From Hydractinia symbiolongicarpus (taxonomy: Eukaryota > Cnidaria > Hydrozoa > Anthoathecata > Hydractiniidae), in NCBI RefSeq assembly GCF_029227915.1, contig NC_079878.1:30035501-30099500 (forward strand): 64,000 bases of DNA, given 5' to 3'. Shown here in pieces: positions 10,301 through 22,483 of this stretch (its first letter is position 1; the number at the start of each line of letters is the position of its first letter). The notes beneath the pieces are model-generated. The model saw only the letters and a program-made list of their open reading frames with translations, did no database searches and was not told where the DNA came from. The translations under genes and the position numbers were made by a program.

Positions 10301-12733
10301 AATGGGACGCTGAATAAAAGAAGTTTAATCGCCGGCAAACGAAAACCCGCGACTTCCCGTAAATCCGGACTCGGCCCGTATAGTCAAAAGTATACAAAGA
10401 AAGTACCCAGGGAGTAAACTCATTTCCCGACCGATTTTTTAAATTATTTTTTCACCACTAAAACGCATGAGACTTGTAGTTTACAAAAATGTTTTCATTT
10501 TTGATGAGACGCTGAATAAAAGAAGTTTAATCGCCGGCAAACGAAAACCTGCGATTTCCCGTAAATCCCGGACTAGGCCCGTATAGTCAAAAGTATACAA
10601 AGAAAGTACCCAGGGAGTAAACTCATTTCCCGAACGATTTTTTAAATTTTTTTATCACCGCTAAAACGCTTGAGACTTGTAGTTTTTAAAAATGTTTTCA
10701 TTTTTGATGACACGCTTAATAAAAGAAGTTTAATCGCCGTCAAACGAAAACCCGCGACTTCCCGTAAATCCTGGACTCGGCCCGTATAGGCAAAAGTATA
10801 CAAAGAAAGTACCCAGGGTGTAAACTCATTTCCCGAACGATTTTTTAAATTATTATTTCACCACTAAAACGCATGAGACTTGTAGTTTTCAAAAATATTT
10901 TTATTTTTGATGAGACGCTTAATGAAAGAGGTTTAATCGCCGGCAAACGAAAACCCGCGATTTCCCGTAAATCCCGGGCTTGGCCCGTATAGTCAAAAGT
11001 ATACAAAGAAAGTACCCAGGAGGTAAACTCATTTCCCGAACGATTTTTTAACTTATTTTTTCACCACTAAAACGCATGAGACTTGTAGTTTTCAAAAAAA
11101 ATTTTTATTTTTGATGAGACGCTTAATGAAAGAGGTTTAATCGCCGGCAAACGAAATCCCGCGATTTCCCGTAAATCCCGGGCTTGGCCCGTGTAGTCGA
11201 ATGTATACAAAGAAAGTACCCAAGGAGTAAACTCATTTCCCGAACGATTTTTTAAATTTTTTTTTCACCACTAAAACGCTTGAGACTTGTAGTTTTTAAA
11301 AATGTTTTCTTTTTTAATGGGACGCTGAATAAAAGAAGTTTAATCGCCGGCAAACGAAAACCCGCGACTTCCCGTAAATCCGGACTCGGCCCGTATAGTC
11401 AAAAGTATACAAAGAAAGTACCCAGGGAGTAAACTCATTTCCCGAACGATTTTTTAAATTATTATTTCACCACTTAAGCCCATGAGACTTGTAGTTTTTA
11501 AAAATGTTTTCATTTTTAATGGGACGCTGAATAAAAGAAGTTTATTCGCCGGCAAACGAAAACCCGCGACTTCCCGTAAATCCGGACTCGGCCCGTATAG
11601 TCAAAAGTATACAAAGAAAGTACCCAGGGAGTAAACTCATTTCCCGACCGATTTTTTAAATTATTTTTTCACCACTAAAACGCATGAGACTTGTAGTTTA
11701 CAAAAATGTTTTCATTTTTGATGAGACGCTGAATAAAAGAAGTTTAATCGCCGGCAAACGAAAACCTGCGATTTCCCGTAAATCCCGGACTAGGCCCGTA
11801 TAGTCAAAAGTATACAAAGAAAGTACCCAGGGAGTAAACTCATTTCCCGAACGATTTTTTAAATTTTTTTATCACCGCTAAAACGCTTGAGACTTGTAGT
11901 TTTTAAAAATGTTTTCATTTTTGATGACACGATTAATAAAAGAAGTTTAATCGCCGTCAAACGAAAACCCGCGACTTCCCGTAAATCCTGGACTCGGCCC
12001 GTATAGGCAAAAGTATACAAAGAAAGTACCCAGGGTGTAAACTCATTTCCCGAACGATTTTTTAAATTATTATTTCACCACTAAAACGCATGAGACTTGT
12101 AGTTTTCAAAAATATTTTTATTTTTGATGAGACGCTTAATGAAAGAGGTTTAATCGCCGGCAAACGAAAACCCGCGATTTCCCGTAAATCCCGGGCTTGG
12201 CCCGTATAGTCAAAAGTATACAAAGAAAGAACCCAGGAGGTAAACTCATTTCCCGAACGATTTTTTAACTTATTTTTTCACCACTAAAACGCATGAGACT
12301 TGTAGTTTTCAAAAAAAAATTTTATTTTTGATGAGACGCTTAATGAAGGAGGTTTAATCGCCGGCAAACGAAATCCCGCGATTTCCCGTAAATCCCGGGC
12401 TTGGCCCGTGTAGTCGAATGTATACAAAGAAAGTACCCAGGGAGTAAACTCATTTCCCGAACGATTTTTTAAATTTTTTTTTCACCACTAAAACGCTTGA
12501 GACTTGTAGTTTTTAAAAATGTTTTCATTTTTAATGGGACGCTGAATAAAAGAAGTTTAATCGCCGGCAAACGAAAACCCGCGACTTCCCGTAAATCCGG
12601 ACTCGGCCCGTATAGTCAAAAGTATACAAAGAAAGTACCCAGGGAGTAAACGCATTTCCCGAACGATTTTTTAAATTATTATTTCACCACTTAAGCCCAT
12701 GAGACTTGTAGTTTTTAAAAATGTTTTCATTTT
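10301..12733. repeat. 6-monomer tandem duplication (about 1217 bp)
   Basis: AATGGGACG occurs at 10301 and 11518 (1217 bases apart) and again at 11316 and 12532 (1216). GACACGCTT at about 10709 is matched by GACACGATT at about 11926. The start of the second copy is a hybrid: the front half is the CTTAAGCCC type (T5) and the back half carries AATGGG. The junction is therefore near 11500-11518. Confidence 0.8.
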
Positions 12734-13008
12734 TGATGAGACGCTGAATAAAAGAAGTTTAATCGCCGGCAAACGAAAACCCGCGACTTCCCGTAAATCC
12801 CGGACTCAGCCCGTATAGGCAAAAGTATACAAAGAAAGTACCCACGGTGTAAACTCATTTCCCGACCGATTTTTTAAATTATTTTTTCACCACTAAAACG
12901 CATGAGACTTGTAGTTTTTAGAAATGTTTTCATTTTTGATGAGACGCTTAATGAAAGTGGTTTAATCGCCGGCAAACGAAAACCCGCGATTTCCCGTAAA
13001 TCCCGGGC

Positions 13009-14835
13009 TTGGCCCGTATAGTCGAATGTATACAAAGAAAGTACCCTGTGAGTAAACTCATTTCCAAAACGATTTTTGAAATTATCTTTTCACCACTAAA
13101 ACGCATGAGACTTGCAGTTTTCAAAAATGTTTTCATTTTTGATGAGACGCTTAATGAAAGAAGTTTAATCGCCGGCAAACGAAATCCCGCGATTTCCCGT
13201 AAATCCCGGGCTTGGTCCGTATAGTCGAATGTATACAAAGAAAGTACCCTGTGAGTAAACTCATTTCCAGAACGATTTTTTAATTTATTTTTTCACCACT
13301 AAAACGCATGAGACTTGTAGTTTTCAAAAATGTTTTCATTTTTGATGAGACGCTGAATAAAAGAATTTTAATCGCCGGCAAACGAAAACCTGCGATTTCC
13401 CGTTAATCCCGGACTCGGCCCGTTTAGTCAAAAGTATACAAAGAAAGTACCCAGGGAGTAAACTCATTTCCCGAACGATTTTTTAAAGTTTTTTTTTACC
13501 ACTAAAACGCTTGAGACTTGTAGTTTTCAAAAATGTTTTCACTTTTGATGAGACGCTTAATGAAAGAGGTTTAATCGCCGGCAAACGAAATCCCGCGATT
13601 TCCCGTAAATCCCGGGCTTGGCCCGTATAGTCAAATGTATACAAAGAAAGTACCCAGGGAGTAAACTCATTTCCCGAACGATTTTTTAAATTTTTTTTTC
13701 ACCACTAAAACGCTTGAGACTTGTAGTTTTTAAAAATGTTTTCATTTTTGATGACACGCTGAATAAAAGAAGTTTAATCGCCGGCAAACGAAAACCCGCG
13801 ACTTCCCGTAAATCCTGGACTCAGCCCGTATAGGCAAAAAAATACAAAGAAAGTACCCAGGGTGTAAACTCATTTCCCGAACGATTTTTTAAATTATTAT
13901 TTCACCACTAAAACGCATGAGACTTGTAGTTTTCAAAAATATTTTTATTTTTGATGAGACGCTTAATGAAAGAGGTTTAATCGCCGGCAAACGAAAACCC
14001 GCGATTTCCCGTAAATCCCGGGCTTGGCCCGTATAGTCAAAAGTATACAAAGAAAGTACCCAGGAGGTAAACTCATTTCCCGAACGATTTTTTAACTTAT
14101 TTTTTCACCACTAAAACGCATGAGACTTGTAGTTTTCAAAAAAATTTTTTATTTTTGATGAGACGCTTAATGAAAGAGGTTTAATCGCCGGCAAACGAAA
14201 TCCCGCGATTTCCCGTAAATCCCGGGCTTGGCCCGTATAGTCGAATGTATACAAAGAAAGTACCCAGGGAGTAAACTCATTTCCCGAACGATTTTTTAAA
14301 TTTTTTTTTCACCACTAAAACGCTTGAGACTTGTAGTTTTTAAAAATGTTTTCATTTTTAATGGGACACTGAATAAAAGAAGTTTAATCGCCGGCATACG
14401 AAAACCCGCGACTTCCAGTAAATCCGGACTCGGCCCGTATAGTCAAAAGTATACAAAGAAAGTACCCAGGGAGTAAACTCATTTCCCGAACGATTTTTTA
14501 AATTATTATTTCACCACTTAAGCCCATGAGACTTGTAGTTTTTAAAAATGTTTTCATTTTTGATGAGACGCTGAATAAAAGAAGTTTAATCGCCGGCAAA
14601 CGAAAACCCGCGACTTCCCGTAAATCCCGGACTCGGCCCGTATAGGCAAAAAAATACAAAGAATGTACCCACGGTGTAAATTCATTTCCCGACCGATTTT
14701 TTAAATTATTTTTTTACCACTAAAACGCATGAGACTTGTAGTTTTTAGAAATGTTTTCATTTTTGATGAGACGCTTAATGAAAGTGGTTTAATCGCCGGC
14801 AAACGAAAACCCGCGATTTCCCGTAAATCCCGGGC
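13009..14835. repeat. Complete 9-monomer HOR unit (1827 bp), order T7-T8-T9-T1-T2-T3-T4-T5-T6
   Basis: This is the clearest full period of the first HOR. T7 starts near 13009 and the next T7 near 14836, exactly 9 x 203 bases later. In between the markers follow in order: T8 (GGTCCG, CCAGAACG), T9 (CACTTTTGATG), T1 (GACACGCTG), T2 (GGCAAAAAAATAC), T3 (TTAACTTATT), T4 (AATGGGAC), T5 (CTTAAGCCC) and T6 (CCCACGGTG). Elsewhere in domain 1 the same cycle appears with blocks removed or doubled. Confidence 0.85.
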
Positions 14836-15366
14836 TTGGCCCGTATAGTCGAATGTATTCAAAGAAAGTACCCTGTGAGTAAACTCATTTCCAAAACGAT
14901 TTTTGAAATTATCTTTTCACCACTAAAACGCATGAGACTTGCAGTTTTCAAAAATGTTTTCATTTTTGATGAGACGCTTAATGAAAGAAGTTTAATCGCC
15001 GGCAAACGAAATCCCGCGATTTCCCGTAAATCCCGGGCTTGGTCCGTATAGTCGAATGTATACAAAGAAAGTACCCTGTGAGTAAACTCATTTCCAGAAC
15101 GATTTTTTAATTTATTTTTTCACCACTAAAACGCATGAGACTTGTAGTTTTCAAAAATGTTTTCATTTTTGATGAGACGCTGAATAAAAGAAGTTTAATC
15201 GCCGGCAAACGAAAACCTGCGATTTCCCGTTAATCCCGGACTCGGCCCGTATAGTCAAAAGTATACAAAGAAAGTACCCAGGGAGTAAACTCATTTCCCG
15301 AACGATTTTTTAAAGTTTTTTTTTACCACTAAAACGCATGAGACTTGTAGTTTTCAAAAATGTTTT

Positions 15367-16988
15367 CACTTTTGATGAGACGCTTAATGAAAGAGGTTTA
15401 ATCGCCGGCAAACGAAATCCCGCGATTTCCCGTAAATCCCGGGCTTGGCCCGTATAGTCGAATGTATACAAAGAAAGTACCCAGGGAGTAAACTCATTTC
15501 CCGAACGATTTTTTAAATTTTTTTTTCACCACTAAAACGCTTGAGACTTGTAGTTTTTAAAAATGTTTTCATTTTTGATGAGACGCTGAATAAAAGAAGT
15601 TTAATCGCTGGCAAACGAAAACCCGCGACTTCCCGTAAATCCTGGACTCGGCCCGTATAGGCAAAAGTATACAAAGAAAGTACCCAGGGTGTAAACTCAT
15701 TTCCCGAACGATTTTTTAAATTATTATTTCACCACTAAAACGCATGAGACTTTTAGTTTTCAAAAATGTTTTTATTTTTGATGAGACGCTTAATGAAAGA
15801 GGTTTAATCGCCGGCAAACGAAAACCCGCGATTTCCCGTAAATCCCGGGCTTGGCCCGTATAGTCAAAAGTATACAAAGAAAGTATTCAGGAAGTAAACT
15901 CATTTCCCGAACGAATTTTTAATTTATTTTTTCACCACTAAAACGCATGAGACTTGTAGTTTTCAAAAATGTTTTCATTTTTGATGAGACGCTTAATGAA
16001 AGAGGTTTAATCGCCGGCAAAGGAATCCCGCGATTTCCCATAAATCCCGGGCTTGGCCCGTATAGTCGAATGTATACAAAGAAAGTACCCTGTGAGTAAA
16101 CTCATTTCCAGAACGATTTTTTAATTTATTTTTTCACCACTAAAACGCATAAGACTTGTAGTTTTCAAAAATGTTTTCACTTTTGATGAGACGCTTAATG
16201 AAAGAGGTTTAATCGCCGGCAAACGAAATCCCGCGATTTCCCGTAAATCCCGGGCTTGGCCCGTATAGTCGAATGTATACAAAGAAAGTACCCAGGGAGT
16301 AAACTCATTTCCCGAACGATTTTTTAAATTTTTTTTTCACCACTAAAACGCTTGAGACTTGTAGTTTTTAAAAATGTTTTCATTTTTGATGAGACGCTGA
16401 ATAAAAGAAGTTTAATCGCTGGCAAACGAAAACCCGCGACTTCCCGTAAATCCTGGACTCGGCCCGTATAGGCAAAAGTATACAAAGAAAGTACCCAGGG
16501 TGTAAACTCATTTCCCGAACGATTTTTTAAATTATTATTTCACCACTAAAACGCATGAGACTTTTAGTTTTCAAAAATGTTTTTATTTTTGATGAGACGC
16601 TTAATGAAAGAGGTTTAATCGCCGGCAAACGAAAACCCGCGATTTCCCGTAAATCCCGGGCTTGGCCCGTATAGTCAAAAGTATACAAAGAAAGTATTCA
16701 GGAAGTAAACTCATTTCCCGAACGAATTTTTAATTTATTTTTTCACCACTAAAACGCATGAGACTTGTAGTTTTCAAAAATGTTTTCATTTTTGATGAGA
16801 CGCTTAATGAAAGAGGTTTAATCGCCGGCAAAGGAATCCCGCGATTTCCCATAAATCCCGGGCTTGGCCCGTATAGTCGAATGTATACAAAGAAAGTACC
16901 CTGTGAGTAAACTCATTTCCAGAACGATTTTTTAATTTATTTTTTCACCACTAAAACGCATAAGACTTGTAGTTTTCAAAAATGTTTT
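15367..16988. repeat. 4-monomer tandem duplication (811 bp)
   Basis: CACTTTTGATG at 15367 returns at 16178, and the rare motif AAGTATTCAGG at 15881 returns at 16692; both are 811 bases apart. The monomer at about 16141-16200 is a hybrid with the CATAAG front of one type and the CACTTTTG back of T9, locating the junction. Other shared rare variants are GACTTTTAG, the GAACGAATTTTT tract and GGCAAAGGAATCC. Confidence 0.85.
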
Positions 16989-19900
16989 CATTCTTGATGA
17001 GACGCTGAATAAAAGAGGTTTAATCGCCGGCAAACGAAAACCCGCGATTTTCCATAAATCCCGGGCTTGGCCCGTATAGTCAAAAGTATACAAAGAAAGT
17101 ACCCAGGAAGTAAACTCATTTCCCGAACGATTTTTTAATTTATTTTTTCAACACTAAAACGCATGAGACTTGTAGTTTTTAAAAATGTTTTCATTTTTGA
17201 TGAGACGCTGAATAAAAGAAGTTTAATCGCCGGCAAACGAAAACCTGCGATTTCCCGTAAATCCCGGACTCGGCCCGTATAGTCAAAAGTATACAAAGAA
17301 AGTACCCAGGGAGTAAACTCATTTCCCGAACAATTTTTTAAATTTTTTTTTTTACCACTAAAACGCATGAGACTTGTAGTTTTCAAATATGTTTTCATTT
17401 TTGATGAGACGCTTAATGAAAGAGGTTTAATCGCCGGCAAACGAAATCCCGCGATTTCCTGTAAATCCCGGGCTTGGCCCGTATAGTCGAATGTATACAA
17501 AGAAAGTACCCTGTGAGTAAACTCATTTCCAAAACGATTTTTTAAATTATCTTTTCACCACTAAAACGCATGAGACTTGCAGTTTTCAAAAATGTTTTCA
17601 TTTTTGATGAGACGCTTAATGAAAGAGGTTTAATCACCGGCAAACGAAATCCCGCGATTTCCCGTAAATCCCGGGCTTGGCCTGTATAGTCGAATGTATA
17701 CAAAGAAAGTACCCTGTGAGTAAACTCATTTCCAGAACGATTTTTTAATTTATTTTTTCACCACTAAAACGCATAAGACTTGTAGTTTTCGAAAATGTTT
17801 TCATTTTTGATGAGATACTGAATAAAAGAAGTTTAATCGCCGTCAAACGAAAACCCGCGACTTCCCGTAAATCCGGACTCGGGAAGTATAGTCAAAAGTA
17901 TACAAAGAAAGTACCCAGGGAGTAAACTCATTTCCCGAACGATTTTTTAAATTATTATTTCACCACTAAAGCCCATGAGACTTGTAGTTTTTAAAAATGT
18001 TTTCATTTTTGATGAGACTCTGAATAAAAGAAGTTTAATCGCCGGCAAACGAAAACCCGCGAATTCCCGTAAATCCCGGACTTGGCCCGTATAGGCAAAA
18101 GTATACAAAGAAAGTACCCAGGGTGTAAACTCATTTGCCGAACGATTTTTTAAATTATTATTTCACCACTAAAGGCCATGAGACTTGTAGTTTTTAAAAA
18201 TGTTTTCATTTTTGATGAGACGCTGAATAAAAGAAGTTTAATCGCCGGCAAACGAAAACCCGCGCCTTCCCGTAAATCCGGACTCGGCCCGTATAGTCGA
18301 ATGTATACAAAGAAAGTACCCTGTGAGTAAACTCATTTCCAAAACGATTTTTTAAATTATCTTTTCACCACTAAAACGCATGAGACTTGCAGTTTTCAAA
18401 AATGTTTTCATTTTTGATGAGACGCTTAATGAAAGAGGTTTAATCGCCGGCAAACGAAATCCCGCGATTTCCCGTAAATCCCGGGCTTGGCCCGTATAGT
18501 CGAATGTATACAAAGAAAGTACCCTGTGAGTAAACTCATTTCCAGAACGATTTTTTAATTTATTTTTTCACCACTAAAACGCATAAGACTTGTAGTTTTC
18601 AAAAATGTTTTCATTTTTGATGAGACGCTGAATAAAAGAGGTTTAATCGCCGGCAAACGAAAACCCGCGATTTCCCATAAATCCCGGGCTTGGCCTGTAT
18701 AGTCAAAAGTATACAAAGAAAGTACCCAGGAAGTAAACTCATTTCCCGAACGATTTTTTAATTTATTTTTTCACCACTAAAACGCATGAGACTTGTAGTT
18801 TTTAAAAATGTTTTTATTTTTGATGAGACGCTGAATAAAAGAAGTTTAATCGCCGGCAAACGAAAACCTGCGATTTCCCGTAAATCCCGGACTCGGCCCG
18901 TATAGTCAAAAGTATACAAAGAAAGTACCCAGGGAGTAAACTCATTTCCCGAACGATTTTTTAAATTTTTTTTTTACCACTAAAACGCATGAGACTTGTA
19001 GTTTTCAAAAATGTTTTCATTTTTGATGAGGCGCTTAATGAAAGAGGTTTAATCGCCGGCAAACGAAATCCCGCGATTTCCTGTAAATCCCGGGCTTGGC
19101 CCGTATAGTCGAATGTATACAAAGAAAGTACCCTCTGAGTAAACTCATTTCCAAAACGATTTTTTAAATTATCTTTTCACCACTAAAACGCATGAGACTT
19201 GCAGTTTTCAAAAATGTTTTCATTTTTGATGAGACGCTTAATGAAAGAGGTTTAATCGCCGGCAACCGAAATCCCGCGATTTCCCGTAAATCCCGGGCTT
19301 GGCCTGTATAGTTGAATGTATACAAAGAAAGTACCCTGTGAGTAAACTCATTTCCAGAACGATTTTTTAATTTATTTTTTCACCACTAAAACGCATAAGA
19401 CTTGTAGTTTTCAAAAATGTTTTCATTTTTGATGAGACGCTGAATAAAAGAAGTTTAATCGCCGGCAAACGAAAACCCGCGACTTCCCGTAAATCCTGGA
19501 CTCGGCCCGTATAGGCAAAAGTATACAAAGAAAGTACCCAGGGTGTAAACTCATTTCCCGAACGATTTTTTAAATTATTATTTCACCACTAAAACGCATG
19601 AGACTTTTAGTTTTCAAAAATGTTTTTATTTTTGATGAGACGCTTAATGAAAGAGGTTTAATCGCCGGCAAACGAAAACCCGCGATTTCCCGTAAATCCC
19701 GGGCTTGGCCCGTATAGTCAAAAGTATACAAAGAAAGTATTCAGGAAGTAAACTCATTTCCCGAACGAATTTTTAATTTATTTTTTCACCACTAAAACGC
19801 ATGAGACTTGTAGTTTTCAAAAATGTTTTCATTTTTGATGAGACGCTTAATGAAAGAGGTTTAATCGCCGGCAAAGGAATCCCGCGATTTCCCATAAATC

Positions 19901-22483
19901 CCGGGCTTGGCCCGTATAGTCGAATGTATACAAAGAAAGTACCCTGTGAGTAAACTCATTTCCAGAACGATTTTTTAATTTATTTTTTCACCACTAAAAC
20001 GCATAAGACTTGTAGTTTTCAAAAATGTTTTCATTCTTGATGAGACGCTGAATAAAAGAGGTTTAATCGCCGGCAAACGAAAACCCGCGATTTTCCATAA
20101 ATCCCGGGCTTGGCCCGTATAGTCAAAAGTATACAAAGAAAGTACCCAGGAAGTAAACTCATTTCCCGAACGATTTTTTAATTTATTTTTTCAACACTAA
20201 AACGCATGAGACTTGTAGTTTTTAAAAATGTTTTCATTTTTGATGAGACGCTGAATAAAAGAAGTTTAATCGCCGGCAAACGAAAACCTGCGATTTCCCG
20301 TAAATCCCGGACTCGGCCCGTATAGTCAAAAGTATACAAAGAAAGTACCCAGGGAGTAAACTCATTTCCCGAACAATTTTTTAAATTTTTTTTTTTACCA
20401 CTAAAACGCATGAGACTTGTAGTTTTCAAATATGTTTTCATTTTTGATGAGACGCTTAATGAAAGAGGTTTAATCGCCGGCAAACGAAATCCCGCGATTT
20501 CCTGTAAATCCCGGGCTTGGCCCGTATAGTCGAATGTATACAAAGAAAGTACCCTGTGAGTAAACTCATTTCCAAAACGATTTTTTAAATTATCTTTTCA
20601 CCACTAAAACGCATGAGACTTGCAGTTTTCAAAAATGTTTTCATTTTTGATGAGACGCTTAATGAAAGAGGTTTAATCACCGGCAAACGAAATCCCGCGA
20701 TTTCCCGTAAATCCCGGGCTTGGCCTGTATAGTCGAATGTATACAAAGAAAGTACCCTGTGAGTAAACTCATTTCCAGAACGATTTTTTAATTTATTTTT
20801 TCACCACTAAAACGCATAAGACTTGTAGTTTTCGAAAATGTTTTCATTTTTGATGAGATACTGAATAAAAGAAGTTTAATCGCCGTCAAACGAAAACCCG
20901 CGACTTCCCGTAAATCCGGACTCGGGAAGTATAGTCAAAAGTATACAAAGAAAGTACCCAGGGAGTAAACTCATTTCCCGAACGATTTTTTAAATTATTA
21001 TTTCACCACTAAAGCCCATGAGACTTGTAGTTTTTAAAAATGTTTTCATTTTTGATGAGACTCTGAATAAAAGAAGTTTAATCGCCGGCAAACGAAAACC
21101 CGCGAATTCCCGTAAATCCCGGACTTGGCCCGTATAGGCAAAAGTATACAAAGAAAGTACCCAGGGTGTAAACTCATTTGCCGAACGATTTTTTAAATTA
21201 TTATTTCACCACTAAAGGCCATGAGACTTGTAGTTTTTAAAAATGTTTTCATTTTTGATGAGACGCTGAATAAAAGAAGTTTAATCGCCGGCAAACGAAA
21301 ACCCGCGCCTTCCCGTAAATCCGGACTCGGCCCGTATAGTCGAATGTATACAAAGAAAGTACCCTGTGAGTAAACTCATTTCCAAAACGATTTTTTAAAT
21401 TATCTTTTCACCACTAAAACGCATGAGACTTGCAGTTTTCAAAAATGTTTTCATTTTTGATGAGACGCTTAATGAAAGAGGTTTAATCGCCGGCAAACGA
21501 AATCCCGCGATTTCCCGTAAATCCCGGGCTTGGCCCGTATAGTCGAATGTATACAAAGAAAGTACCCTGTGAGTAAACTCATTTCCAGAACGATTTTTTA
21601 ATTTATTTTTTCACCACTAAAACGCATAAGACTTGTAGTTTTCAAAAATGTTTTCATTTTTGATGAGACGCTGAATAAAAGAGGTTTAATCGCCGGCAAA
21701 CGAAAACCCGCGATTTCCCATAAATCCCGGGCTTGGCCTGTATAGTCAAAAGTATACAAAGAAAGTACCCAGGAAGTAAACTCATTTCCCGAACGATTTT
21801 TTAATTTATTTTTTCACCACTAAAACGCATGAGACTTGTAGTTTTTAAAAATGTTTTTATTTTTGATGAGACGCTGAATAAAAGAAGTTTAATCGCCGGC
21901 AAACGAAAACCTGCGATTTCCCGTAAATCCCGGACTCGGCCCGTATAGTCAAAAGTATACAAAGAAAGTACCCAGGGAGTAAACTCATTTCCCGAACGAT
22001 TTTTTAAATTTTTTTTTTACCACTAAAACGCATGAGACTTGTAGTTTTCAAAAATGTTTTCATTTTTGATGAGGCGCTTAATGAAAGAGGTTTAATCGCC
22101 GGCAAACGAAATCCCGCGATTTCCTGTAAATCCCGGGCTTGGCCCGTATAGTCGAATGTATACAAAGAAAGTACCCTCTGAGTAAACTCATTTCCAAAAC
22201 GATTTTTTAAATTATCTTTTCACCACTAAAACGCATGAGACTTGCAGTTTTCAAAAATGTTTTCATTTTTGATGAGACGCTTAATGAAAGAGGTTTAATC
22301 GCCGGCAACCGAAATCCCGCGATTTCCCGTAAATCCCGGGCTTGGCCTGTATAGTTGAATGTATACAAAGAAAGTACCCTGTGAGTAAACTCATTTCCAG
22401 AACGATTTTTTAATTTATTTTTTCACCACTAAAACGCATAAGACTTGTAGTTTTCAAAAATGTTTTCATTTTTGATGAGACGC
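16398..22483. repeat. 15-monomer tandem duplication (3043 bp), apparently identical copies
   Basis: Copy 1 is about 16398-19440 and copy 2 about 19441-22483; breakpoints are uncertain by tens of bases. AAGTATTCAGG at 16692 returns at 19735, GAGATACTG at 17812 at 20855, and GAGGCGCTT at 19028 at 22071, all 3043 apart. Every rare variant I compared is shared (for example GACTCTGAATAAAAG, GCCTTCCCG, GTTGAATG), so the copies look recent or could be an assembly duplication. Before 16398 and after 22483 the alignment at this displacement breaks. Confidence 0.85.

Larger units (their letters stand above)
1..15366. repeat. Domain 1: T-family monomers in 9-monomer HOR and derivatives
   Basis: About 75 monomers belong to a set of nine recurring types. 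Markers are: T1 CTTGAG plus GACACGCTG or GACACGCTT; T2 GGCAAAAAAATAC or GGCAAAAGTATAC with AGGGTG; T3 TTAACTTATT plus CAAAAAAATTT; T4 AATGGGACG; T5 CTTAAGCCC; T6 CCCACGGTG plus TTTAGAAATG; T7 CCAAAACG plus CTTGCAG; T8 CCAGAACG plus CGTTAATCC; T9 AAAGTTTTTTTT plus CACTTTTGATG. The T4 marker is at 761, 4821, 5836, 10301, 11316, 11518, 12532 and 14360, so spacings are near-multiples of 203. About 250-1465 matches 5325-6540 at a displacement of 5075 bp. About 3900-6000 matches 9380-11480 at 5480 bp. Confidence 0.85.

Noticed and set aside
16398-22483. Treating the 3043-bp copies as proof of a recent biological duplication
   Set aside because: Identity this high in a satellite can also come from assembly error, so it is reported as a candidate only.
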